From: Ostreococcus lucimarinus CCE9901
Taxonomy: Eukaryota; Chlorophyta; Mamiellophyceae; Mamiellales; Bathycoccaceae
Length of the DNA: 64,000 nt
Reading direction: 5' to 3'
NCBI RefSeq assembly: GCF_000092065.1
Contig: NC_009367.1
Span: forward strand, 1 to 64,000
The position numbers were made by a program, and so were the translations under genes. Of the stretch, positions 38,971 through 46,735 are shown one piece after another; the first letter of the stretch is position 1; every line of letters starts with the position of its first letter. Below the pieces are notes generated by a model. That model saw nothing but the letters and a program-made list of their open reading frames with translations, had not been told where the DNA came from and did no database searches.

Positions 38971-41616
38971 AACGACGCGCACTTGAAGAGGCTGGATGCG
39001 ATTTTGGGTCGATTGCGGCGCGCGCAGCCGACGCTCTCGGCGACGTTCGACGCGGCGGCGCTGTCGAAACAGATCCAACGCCTGCTGACGGCGGAGGATA
39101 AGGTGCTGGGAAGCGGTGGATGCGGAGAGACGTCGACGTCGGGACGCGGACGGCGAGATGGGTGCGTGCGGGTGCCGCACGAATTGTGGCGAGACGCGAC
39201 GCCGCGAGGGGCGCTGTTCGAGGCGCTGCAGACGTACGTGGAGTGGCGACGGGAGGGGAAGCTGGCGAAGGACGCGAGCGATGACGACGGGCGCGAAGAG
39301 TTCGAGGGATACTTTCGAGCGGTGCGGGAAAAGTTGATCGAGCGCGGACATTTGGGGTTTGTGAAAATTTACATCGCCGACGACGTGGAACGCGCGAGGG
39401 AATTGAAGACGCTGGCGAGGGCGATGCGGGCGACGTTGGCGGCGTCCGCGGATGAGCCAGGGGTGACGCACGTCCTACGCACGGATGATTCGGTGAATGA
39501 CGACGAGATCGAGGACGGCGCGTTGTGGCGAATCACGGAGACGAGAGTGGCGACGTCGAGTGGAAAGACGGAGCAAAGGTTACACTTTTGGTTTTATCCG
39601 GATTCGTACGACGCCTGGTACGCGGATTCGTCGATTAGTGGTAAGGGGAAAGCGCCGTGGGCGCCGGAGACGAGCGTGATTTTGAGAAATAAAGCGGAGA
39701 AGAGAAACGACCTGCCGCACAACGTGCGCGCGCGATGGTTGCGCGACAGTCACACGTTTAACGAGTGGATGAACGAGCTCGATTACGAGTACGACGTGAC
39801 GCGCGAAATGTTGAGCGCGCCGCGGCACGCGTGGGATCCATCGAACGCGCCACAAAACAAACGCGCGCGTGCGCCCGAAAACTTTGAGGGTGATGCCGAA
39901 ATTCTCGCTCCAGGAGAAGAGGAACGCGTGCCGTGGGGGTTTGCCGTCACGCGTCGTCGCGTCGTTCGCGCGCATCCAGTCGTCGCGGCGGCGGCGAGTC
40001 AAGACGACGGCGCACTCGTCTTGCAAGACGACGAAGAACTAATCACGAAAGAGTTCATGATTGCGAAAACGCTACGCATGCAGAATATCTCGGTGGATCA
40101 GTTGCCGTGGAATGCGACGCCGTCAATGCGCAAAGCCGAGCGTAAAGCCGAGCCTTTAACGGAGTACAGAGTGCCGACGCACAGCGCTTGGTTCAAATGG
40201 GGCGAAGTTCACGCCATCGAAAGACGTGCGTTGCCAGAATTCTTCGACGATGATGACACGTGTCAAAAGTACATCGCGTGTCGAAACGAAATCATGAATC
40301 AGTTTCGCTTCAAAGGCCAAGAGGTTACGTTGCATGAAGTGTCTTCGTCAAGAACGACAAAAAATATTGTCGACGCCGCCGCGCATCAGAGAATTTTCTC
40401 ATTTCTCGAGCAGTGGGGATTGATTAATTGGCAATTCACATCCGGACGTGATGTGATTGACTTGAAACAAAAACCTCTCGCCGCGTGGCGTCGCATCGTC
40501 ACTGGCGAGGATGGCGCGGCGCGTGTCGAGAAGACGGATCCCTTAGCCGCCTTCAAAGGGACGTTGTTCGAGTTTTCGAAATGTCGTGCGACGACTGCGA
40601 GTGGTTTACACCCGCTCGAACCGCAGTCGAGATATGCGCCGTCTTCGGAAACGCAACTCGAGCGTCAATCTTTGGATGCGTTGTTTGCCTCTCACGACGC
40701 GCTGTCAAAGCGTGGGGTCGACGTCAAGTTTGCGTGCAACGCGTGCGGCGCTGATTTAAAGAGCACTGGCGTTTTTTACCACGCGTTTCTCACGCGTGAT
40801 TTTGATTTGTGCCCATCGTGCTTTTCCAAAGGCGTGTACCCGCACGGCCAAGCGAGCGGCGACTTTGTCAAGGCAATGTACCCAGACTTTCACGCCGAAG
40901 CCGTCTCGGCGGACGAAATCGTCGACGACGCCGAGTGGACGCCGCAGGAGGTCGCCGCCCTGCTCGATGCAATTTCGCAGTCGAATGAGTTAAATTGGAA
41001 CGATATTGCTTCTGCGGTCGGGACAAAGAGCGAGGATGAGTGCTTGAAGCACTTCGCGCGCATGCCCATCGAAGACGCCGCGATTGAAAACATAGAGCGC
41101 GAGTTACTTGTGCCGCGCGGCGCCATCATCGATGATGAGGGAGCCAAGATCCTCGATCCTGTGCCTTTCTCATTCGCCCCAAACCCCACGATGGCTCAGC
41201 TCGAGTTTTTGGTGAGCATGATCTCCCCTCGCGTCGCCGCTGCGTCGGCGAAAGCCGCGCTGACGAAAATCGCGCTCGGCGGGTCGCTCGACGCCGCCGA
41301 CCTCAACGTCGACGGTCTCGCCGCTGCCGCCATTCAAGCCAAGATCCTGGCCCAAGACGAAGAACACGAAGTTCATCGCATCATCGCCAGTGCTCTGGAC
41401 GTCTTGCTGAAAAAGCTCGAAATTAAGCTCAGATTCCTCGGCCGACTGGTCGACGACGAGCCGGAGACGGCGAGCCGTCTCGCCAAGCTTCGAGAGGAGT
41501 CCGCGCGCAATCGAACGAACGATCTGTACACGCGCGACGTGCAATCCGCGCGACACAAGGAACACATAGCCACGATTCATCGTTTACGACAGCAGCTCGC
41601 CGGTCTGTCGTCTTAG
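38971..41616 (+). CDS. SWI3/SMARCC subunit of SWI/SNF chromatin remodelling complex (5' end incomplete)
   Basis: 881 residues are readable from the acceptor at 38971; an upstream exon should supply the start. The N-terminal module (to about residue 330) reads HLKRLDAILGRLRR, FVKIYIADDVERARELK, LHFWFYPDSYDAWYADS and HTFNEWMNELDYEYD, closely following the MarR/BRCT/chromo-like module of animal BAF155/BAF170. Then come a SWIRM domain (from about 385, YRVPTHSAWFKWGEVHAIERRALPEFF), a ZZ-like zinc finger (CNACGADL ... FDLCPSCF), a SANT domain (DAEWTPQEVAALLDAI ... LNWNDIASAVGTKS) and a C-terminal helical segment. It is a core scaffold of the remodeller in the nucleus. Confidence 0.9.
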   Translation, partial: NDAHLKRLDAILGRLRRAQPTLSATFDAAALSKQIQRLLTAEDKVLGSGGCGETSTSGRGRRDGCVRVPHELWRDATPRGALFEALQTYVEWRREGKLAKDASDDDGREEFEGYFRAVREKLIERGHLGFVKIYIADDVERARELKTLARAMRATLAASADEPGVTHVLRTDDSVNDDEIEDGALWRITETRVATSSGKTEQRLHFWFYPDSYDAWYADSSISGKGKAPWAPETSVILRNKAEKRNDLPHNVRARWLRDSHTFNEWMNELDYEYDVTREMLSAPRHAWDPSNAPQNKRARAPENFEGDAEILAPGEEERVPWGFAVTRRRVVRAHPVVAAAASQDDGALVLQDDEELITKEFMIAKTLRMQNISVDQLPWNATPSMRKAERKAEPLTEYRVPTHSAWFKWGEVHAIERRALPEFFDDDDTCQKYIACRNEIMNQFRFKGQEVTLHEVSSSRTTKNIVDAAAHQRIFSFLEQWGLINWQFTSGRDVIDLKQKPLAAWRRIVTGEDGAARVEKTDPLAAFKGTLFEFSKCRATTASGLHPLEPQSRYAPSSETQLERQSLDALFASHDALSKRGVDVKFACNACGADLKSTGVFYHAFLTRDFDLCPSCFSKGVYPHGQASGDFVKAMYPDFHAEAVSADEIVDDAEWTPQEVAALLDAISQSNELNWNDIASAVGTKSEDECLKHFARMPIEDAAIENIERELLVPRGAIIDDEGAKILDPVPFSFAPNPTMAQLEFLVSMISPRVAAASAKAALTKIALGGSLDAADLNVDGLAAAAIQAKILAQDEEHEVHRIIASALDVLLKKLEIKLRFLGRLVDDEPETASRLAKLREESARNRTNDLYTRDVQSARHKEHIATIHRLRQQLAGLSS

Positions 41617-41675
41617 TCGCCTCGCGCTTGCAGCAACAAAGCCGTAAGCCGTCACAACTCGCCTCGCCTCGAAAC

Positions 41676-42413
41676 ATGACCACCCGGCAGTTGACGATCC
41701 AAATCGTCTCCGACGTCGTGTGACCTTGGTGTTACGTCGGCGTGAAGAACCTCGACCGCGCGCGCGCCGCGCTTCGTCCCGACGTCGCGTCCTCCCGGGC
41801 CGTTTGGCGACCATTTCAGCTCGTGAGTTCTCATGATTGGCGGCGAATGGGCGCCGACGTCGCGCGCGCGGGCGTGAACAAGCGCTCGTGGTACAACGAA
41901 CGATTCGGCGCCGATACGGTGGCGACGTTCGAGCCCAGGCTCGCGAGCGCGTTCGCGAAGGCGGGGATCGAGGGCGCGTACACGCTCGACGGCAACACCG
42001 GCGACACGAGACCTGCGCACCGCGTCGCGGCTTACGCCGAGGAAACGCACGGCCCGGCGGCGCAGGACGCCTTCATGCGCGCCATGTTCCACAGATACTT
42101 CATCGAAGCGCTCGCGCCGTGCGACGAAGCCGTGATGAGAGACGCGGCGAGCGCCGCGGGTTTGGACGAAGCGGCGGTTTCCAAAGTGCTCGCCGACGGC
42201 GAGGCGTCGCCGTTCGAGACGGTCGTGGAGGAGCAAATGTCGGCGACGCGCGCGCGCGTTCGCGGCGTGCCGCACTTCATCATCACGTGCGACGGCGACG
42301 GTGCGTCGCGAAAGATTGAGATCGGCGGCGCGCAACCGCCCGAGGCGTTTTTGGACGCGTTCGCCGAGCTTTTGGATTTGGACGCCGACGACGTCGCAGC
42401 GACGAAGTCCTAA
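41676..42413 (+). CDS. DsbA/FrnE-like oxidoreductase, probable selenoprotein (UGA at residue 16)
   Basis: A thioredoxin-fold protein of the DsbA/FrnE family, 245 residues if the TGA at 41721-41723 is read through. Starting at the ATG at 41676 the protein runs MTTRQLTIQIVSDVV, then TGA, then PWCYVGVKNLDRAR. In the family this site is CPWC, so the TGA replaces the first, nucleophilic Cys, giving U-P-W-C if decoded as selenocysteine. The rest is intact: RPFQLV, the helical insert, GVPHFII with the cis-Pro and a closing helix. The 3' UTR carries a SECIS-like structure. Homologs transfer disulfides or work in redox control. The gene starts 59 bases after the SWI3 stop. If the TGA were a true stop the product would be 15 residues, and the conservation downstream would be unexplained. 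Confidence 0.85.
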
Positions 42414-42418
42414 AACGA

Positions 42419-42511
42419 CCGGCGACGATAACGTGACCGCGGTGGTTCGTAAACGCGCGCGTCGACGCGCGCGCGAGAGCACCGCGCGATTAATTCCATC
42501 GACACTCGCCG
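42419..42511 (+). promoter_or_regulatory. Candidate SECIS element in the 3' UTR
   Basis: Six bases after the stop of the DsbA-like gene a structure with all SECIS parts can be drawn. Helix I pairs 42420-42425 with 42506-42511 and 42426-42429 with 42498-42501. The non-Watson-Crick quartet is GTGA at 42433-42436 opposite GA at 42488-42489. Helix II pairs CGCGGTG (42438-42444) with CACCGCG (42480-42486), extended by TTC/GAG. The apical AAA (42451-42453) lies 14 bases from the quartet, followed by a perfect palindromic mini-stem (42454-42473), as in form-2 SECIS. The quartet starts with G rather than the usual A. Confidence 0.7.
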
Positions 42512-42580
42512 TCGCGGCTCCTGCGCCTCGCCGGCGCCCGCGTCCACACTTCCAGCCTCCTCGCGCGCGCGCGCGTCGTC

Positions 42581-43105
42581 ATGTCCGTCGCGAACGCGCT
42601 CGCATCGACGCAGCGCATCGTCCGTAACCTTCGGAACGTCCCCGTCGCGTCCTCGCGCGCGACGCGCGCGCGCGCGATGCGCGCGACGCGCACAAAGTCG
42701 CTCGCTGAAGAAATCGAGATACAGGGCGTCCATCACGTCGCGGTGATTTGCGACGACCTCGAGCGCTCCATGGCGTTCTACGGCGGATTGCTCGGATTGA
42801 AAATTAACCCCGAGCGTCCGGAGGATAAATTGCCGTACCGCGGGGCGTGGTTGTGGATCGGGCCGGAGATGATTCACTTGATGGAGCTGCCGAACCCCGA
42901 CTGCGCGCACGCCGAGTTTCGTCCGACGCACGGGGGGCGAGATCGACACTTTTGCATCGGAGTGAAACGCATCCAGCCCTTGATCGATGCGTTAGAGCGA
43001 GAAAATATCGCGTACACGGCGAGTAAGTCGGGGAGGCCGGCGATATTCTTTCGGGATCCAGATTGCAACACGCTCGAGGTCGTCGAGGGGCTGGAGTGGC
43101 GTTGA
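42581..43105 (+). CDS. Glyoxalase/VOC-superfamily protein
   Basis: 174 residues. The first 45 (MSVANALASTQRIVRNLR, Arg/Ala-rich) look like an organelle presequence. One vicinal-oxygen-chelate module follows: GVHHVAVICDDLERSMAFYGGLLGL, an MIHLMELPNP strand, RDRHFCIGV, and the end FFRDPDCNTLEVVEG. The metal ligands of the fold are in place (His of VHHVAV, Glu of MELP, His of RDRHFCIG and Glu of TLEVVE). The substrate cannot be read from the sequence; plant and cyanobacterial relatives are usually annotated as lactoylglutathione-lyase-like. Confidence 0.88.
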   Translation: MSVANALASTQRIVRNLRNVPVASSRATRARAMRATRTKSLAEEIEIQGVHHVAVICDDLERSMAFYGGLLGLKINPERPEDKLPYRGAWLWIGPEMIHLMELPNPDCAHAEFRPTHGGRDRHFCIGVKRIQPLIDALERENIAYTASKSGRPAIFFRDPDCNTLEVVEGLEWR

Positions 43106-43220
43106 GCGGCAGACTTTGGCAGGGGGTACGTTAGAGCGTAGGGCGCGAATTATATGTATGCTATAGTAGAAATATTCAAAGAATTTGGTTCGTTTACTAG
43201 GTGCTAACTCGTTGGTTTCA

Positions 43221-44507
43221 CTACTCAACGGACGTCGCGTCGACACCGCAGAGCGTCGTCGGCGGCTTTTCGATAACGTGCCCGGGGCCCCAGAATCCCA
43301 TGCAATCTCCCGCGCACGTCGCGAGCTCGCGCCCGGAGTTGCGACAAAACGCGACGTCACGGCGATCGCACGCACCGCCCGCCTCGCGACGTTTGAGCTC
43401 GGCTTCCATGCGCGTAAAACATTTGCGAAGCGTGCGTCGCTTGTTCGCCGTCGATTTTGGATCCGCGTCGAAGAGCTCCCGCTCCATGCACTTCATGCGT
43501 TCGATCCGCGCCGTCAAGTCCTCTGCCGTTAAATGAGGGACAGCATACATGGAGTATACGCCATCGAGATTGGCGTGGTGCGAACACGTCCACTCGCCGC
43601 GATTCGACGTCGACGTTTGACACCGCTCGCAGAGGACGAGTGGGAATCTGCAGACGACGCAAACTGCGCAGCTTCGAAGCTTTGGTTCACCGTCTCGACA
43701 TCGCTGACAGTTCCACACCTCTCCGTCGCAATCGACCTTCCCGCTCTTTGGCATCACCCCGCGCTTATCGAACGTAAAATTCTTCCCGAGAAACAAACAT
43801 TCCTCGCTCCCGCCGTACGCTTCCAAGTACTCGTGAATGCCGCCTTGTAACTGATAAACTTTCGCGACATCCGGCGCTTTCTTCTCTAAATAAATCGCCG
43901 CTTTCTCACACCGAATGCCTCCGGTGCAATACATGAACACCTCCTTCCCCGAACTCTCTCGCGCCGCCGAATCCAAAAACCGTCCGAGCTCTTGCATGTT
44001 CCTCGCGTCCGGGCATCTCGCGCCTCTAAATTTCCCCACGATGCTCTCGTTTTCGTTCCTCAGATCCAACACCGTCGCCTCGCCGTCGCGCGCCTTCAAC
44101 GCTTCGTGGAACTCTTTCGGGCTCAGGTGCACCACTTTTTCGCGTCGTTCGTGCGCCAATCGCTCGCCCCATCCCACGAGTTCGCGCACCGTCTCGACGC
44201 GCGCGTCGTGGAACACTTGCTCGCTCGCGAGTGACGTCTTGTAAGGCATCGTCTCGCACCCCGGCACGAGCTCGCGGAGCAGCGCCTGGAACATCGGCAG
44301 CGCGCCGGACCGTCGCGATCCGCACGCGGTGCCGTTGACGCCCTCGCGCGCGACCAGCACGCGACCTTTAAAGTGCGCCGCGTGTTCGGCAAAGAAACTT
44401 TTGAGCGTCGACGCCACGGCGTCCGGGCGCTCGATCGCGGTGTAGGCGTAGAAGAGCACGACGTCGTGGACGTCGTCGCCGTCGGGCGCGGCGGCGTCGG
44501 GCGCCAT
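43221..44507 (-). CDS. Rhodanese-domain protein, TrhO/TSTD2-like
   Basis: 428 residues. An N-terminal ferredoxin-like/acylphosphatase-like domain (about 15-110, VVLFYAYTAIE ... VLVAREGVNGT) is followed by a rhodanese domain with VLDLRNENES and the active-site loop YCTGGIRCEKA (Cys near 205), then GGIHEYLEAYGG. This is the UPF0176 layout; the bacterial member TrhO hydroxylates tRNA uridine 34. The C-terminal 150 residues, rich in Cys and His pairs (CQRC, CAVCVVC, CERC, CSHH), look zinc-binding, as in the longer eukaryotic TSTD2-like proteins. A tRNA-modification role is inferred from bacteria. Confidence 0.85.
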   Translation of the reverse strand: MAPDAAAPDGDDVHDVVLFYAYTAIERPDAVASTLKSFFAEHAAHFKGRVLVAREGVNGTACGSRRSGALPMFQALLRELVPGCETMPYKTSLASEQVFHDARVETVRELVGWGERLAHERREKVVHLSPKEFHEALKARDGEATVLDLRNENESIVGKFRGARCPDARNMQELGRFLDSAARESSGKEVFMYCTGGIRCEKAAIYLEKKAPDVAKVYQLQGGIHEYLEAYGGSEECLFLGKNFTFDKRGVMPKSGKVDCDGEVWNCQRCRDGEPKLRSCAVCVVCRFPLVLCERCQTSTSNRGEWTCSHHANLDGVYSMYAVPHLTAEDLTARIERMKCMERELFDADPKSTANKRRTLRKCFTRMEAELKRREAGGACDRRDVAFCRNSGRELATCAGDCMGFWGPGHVIEKPPTTLCGVDATSVE

Positions 44508-44645
44508 CGCGCTGGGCGTCGCGCGAGGCGCGACGCGTTGTACGGCGACGGCGGGCGGCGGCTGCGGGACGGAGGAACGAAGGAGGAACGACTATCGAGC
44601 GCTGGGCGCGTCCCTACAAACAAATGATTCTAACGTCGCGCGCGC

Positions 44646-46511
44646 TCAAAACGTGTGCGAGCTGGTGTCGGTGTTGGGCATGTCGCGGCCTTCGGGAGAT
44701 TTCGTGTACAGACTCTCCTGTAGGTACGTCGCGATGCGCGACGACACGGGCCGAATGTCGGGATCGTTCTTGGCGTCCAACTTTGGAAGAAACTCTCGAT
44801 GGATGAGTTCGAGGACTTTGACGAACTGACCGCGATACGCCGCGTACATGCGAAAGCCGGCGATTTTGAGGAATGAGTCCAGAGCCACCGCGGTGTGGCG
44901 ATTGGGCGGACATCTGTTCAACAGACGCGCGAGCCATCGCCACGCGGCGTCGACGCCGTGTGGGTGATTCGGCGCGTCGACTTGTAAAAACGCGGCGTAA
45001 AAGAGCATGCTACCCGTCATGCGATCGACGTAGGAATCCGTGGTTTCGAACGCCGTGCCTTCATCGTTTTTGACGTACCCCATGAGACTGTAGTATTCGT
45101 CGTCGGTGGCGTAACGTCCCGGAACAAACGGGTAATACTTCGGCACCGCGTTGACGCAAACCTCGTGTATGAGGGCGACGAGCAAGACACCAAACCTCGG
45201 TACGTCGATCGCGATACTCACCGCGACTTCGGCGAGCGCAAACGCGTAGCGATTGAGTTTGGCCACCTGCACGTCGCACTGCGAGAGCATCTTTTTCGCG
45301 ATGCTCATCAACGCGAACGTCTTTTGAGGCTCCTGCAATTGCACCAGCAGCATCATGATGTCTCGACTCTTCTTATTGATTTGCTCCTTCGTCGCCGCGA
45401 TTTGTTGCACGTGCACCACGATGGTGTTCGTGAGTTTCCGGCGTTCCAATTTCGCCGTCGGATGCGACTGATACTCGGCCACCATCGCGCGCGCCTCGAC
45501 GAGCGTCTTGGCCAAGTTCGTTTCCTGCTCCAACGCCTCCGCCGCCGCGGCGACGCGCGGGATTTCTCCCGTGGCTTTACCACTGACGTAATCGCTCGCC
45601 GCCTGCTTGCGCTTCGCTTCCTCTTCGCGCGCCTTTTCCTTCGCCTCTTCCTCCGCTCGCTTCTTCGCCGCCTCGGCGTCCTCCTCCGCCTTTTTCCTCG
45701 CCGCCTCCTCCGCCTCTTGCCGCCGCTTTTCCTCCTCAACTCTCGCGCGCTCCGCCGCTTCCTTCGCCTCCGCATCCGCCGCGACCGCGCGCATGACGAG
45801 CGCGTCCGTCTCCTCTCTCGCCAGTTGCGCCGCCGCCGCGCGCGCCTCCCGCGCCCGTCGCGCGTCGTCGAACAGCGCCTCATCCGCCGCCCGCAACCGC
45901 GCCCCGATCGATTTTACGGTTTCTAAATTCATCGCCAACTCTCGGGTTTCCATCTCTCGCGCCACCGCGAGCTCCAACTCCAACGACGCGATTCGTTTCG
46001 CCGCCGTCGCGCGCGCGCGTTCCCGTCTCGCCCTCGCTCGTTCAAACGCATCCTGTCTCGCTCGTCCGACGGCGATGATCGTCCTCGATCCAATCGCGTT
46101 CGCGACCGTGTCCACGGAGCCATCATCGCTCGATCCATCGCCGTCGGCTTTCGCTCGCGCCTTCGCTCGCGCGTCTTCGTCGTCGTCTTCGTCCTCGTCC
46201 GACGCCTCCGGCGCGCGCACGCGCCTCGCGCGCCACGTACGACGTCCGCGCGCGCCACCGATGACGACCGGCGCGCACACGTCCTCGTCATCGCTCGACG
46301 ACGTCGACGTCGACGCCACGGCGTCGTCGAACGTCAACGTTCTCGACATGCGCGCGATTTCGCGAATCAATTCCCTCGCCTCGTCGTCGTTCGCGCGCGC
46401 TCGCGCGCCGCGCCCCTCGTCGTCGCGCCGCGCGCGCGTCGCGTCGACGTCGACCGCGATTCGCGCGCGCTCGGCGCCGCGCCGCGCGTCGAGGCGTCGT
46501 GTGAGGATCAT
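44646..46511 (-). CDS. GLE1: GLE1-like mRNA export factor
   Basis: 621 residues from the ATG at 46511. An acidic, Ser-rich N-terminus leads into a long coiled coil rich in Glu/Ala/Arg/Lys (about 190-330), then the helical GLE1 domain (about 360-600) with AKKMLSQCDVQVAKLNRYAFALAEVAV and the block FGVLLVALIHEVCVNAVPKYYPF. With InsP6 this family activates the DEAD-box ATPase DBP5 at the cytoplasmic face of the nuclear pore during mRNA export. A splice acceptor (CTTTGCAG with ACTGAC before it, acceptor CAG at 46513-46515) lies directly in front of the ATG, so an upstream exon, coding or not, is likely; its donor was not found. The Met at 46349 is another possible start. Confidence 0.87.
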   Translation of the reverse strand: MILTRRLDARRGAERARIAVDVDATRARRDDEGRGARARANDDEARELIREIARMSRTLTFDDAVASTSTSSSDDEDVCAPVVIGGARGRRTWRARRVRAPEASDEDEDDDEDARAKARAKADGDGSSDDGSVDTVANAIGSRTIIAVGRARQDAFERARARRERARATAAKRIASLELELAVAREMETRELAMNLETVKSIGARLRAADEALFDDARRAREARAAAAQLAREETDALVMRAVAADAEAKEAAERARVEEEKRRQEAEEAARKKAEEDAEAAKKRAEEEAKEKAREEEAKRKQAASDYVSGKATGEIPRVAAAAEALEQETNLAKTLVEARAMVAEYQSHPTAKLERRKLTNTIVVHVQQIAATKEQINKKSRDIMMLLVQLQEPQKTFALMSIAKKMLSQCDVQVAKLNRYAFALAEVAVSIAIDVPRFGVLLVALIHEVCVNAVPKYYPFVPGRYATDDEYYSLMGYVKNDEGTAFETTDSYVDRMTGSMLFYAAFLQVDAPNHPHGVDAAWRWLARLLNRCPPNRHTAVALDSFLKIAGFRMYAAYRGQFVKVLELIHREFLPKLDAKNDPDIRPVSSRIATYLQESLYTKSPEGRDMPNTDTSSHTF

Positions 46512-46735
46512 TCTGCAAAGATACCGAGGTCGCGTCGTCAGTTTCCGACGCGCGGCGCGCGCTCGCGGCGCCGGACGACGTCTCGCGGCGCGCGCGCGCG
46601 CGCGATCGACGCGCGCGTCCCGTCGCGCGCGCGACGCGGCGGAACGCGCCGGCGCGCGCGCGCGACGCCGCGGAACGCGACCGACCGCTCGCGCGCGTCG
46701 GCGGGTCGTCGCGCGCGCGCGCGACGGTCGACGCC

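Noticed and set aside
41721-41723. TGA in the DsbA-like gene as a pseudogene mutation or sequencing error
   Set aside because: It is the only interruption, sits exactly on the nucleophilic Cys codon, and a SECIS-like structure follows the gene. Not excluded formally, but the less likely reading.
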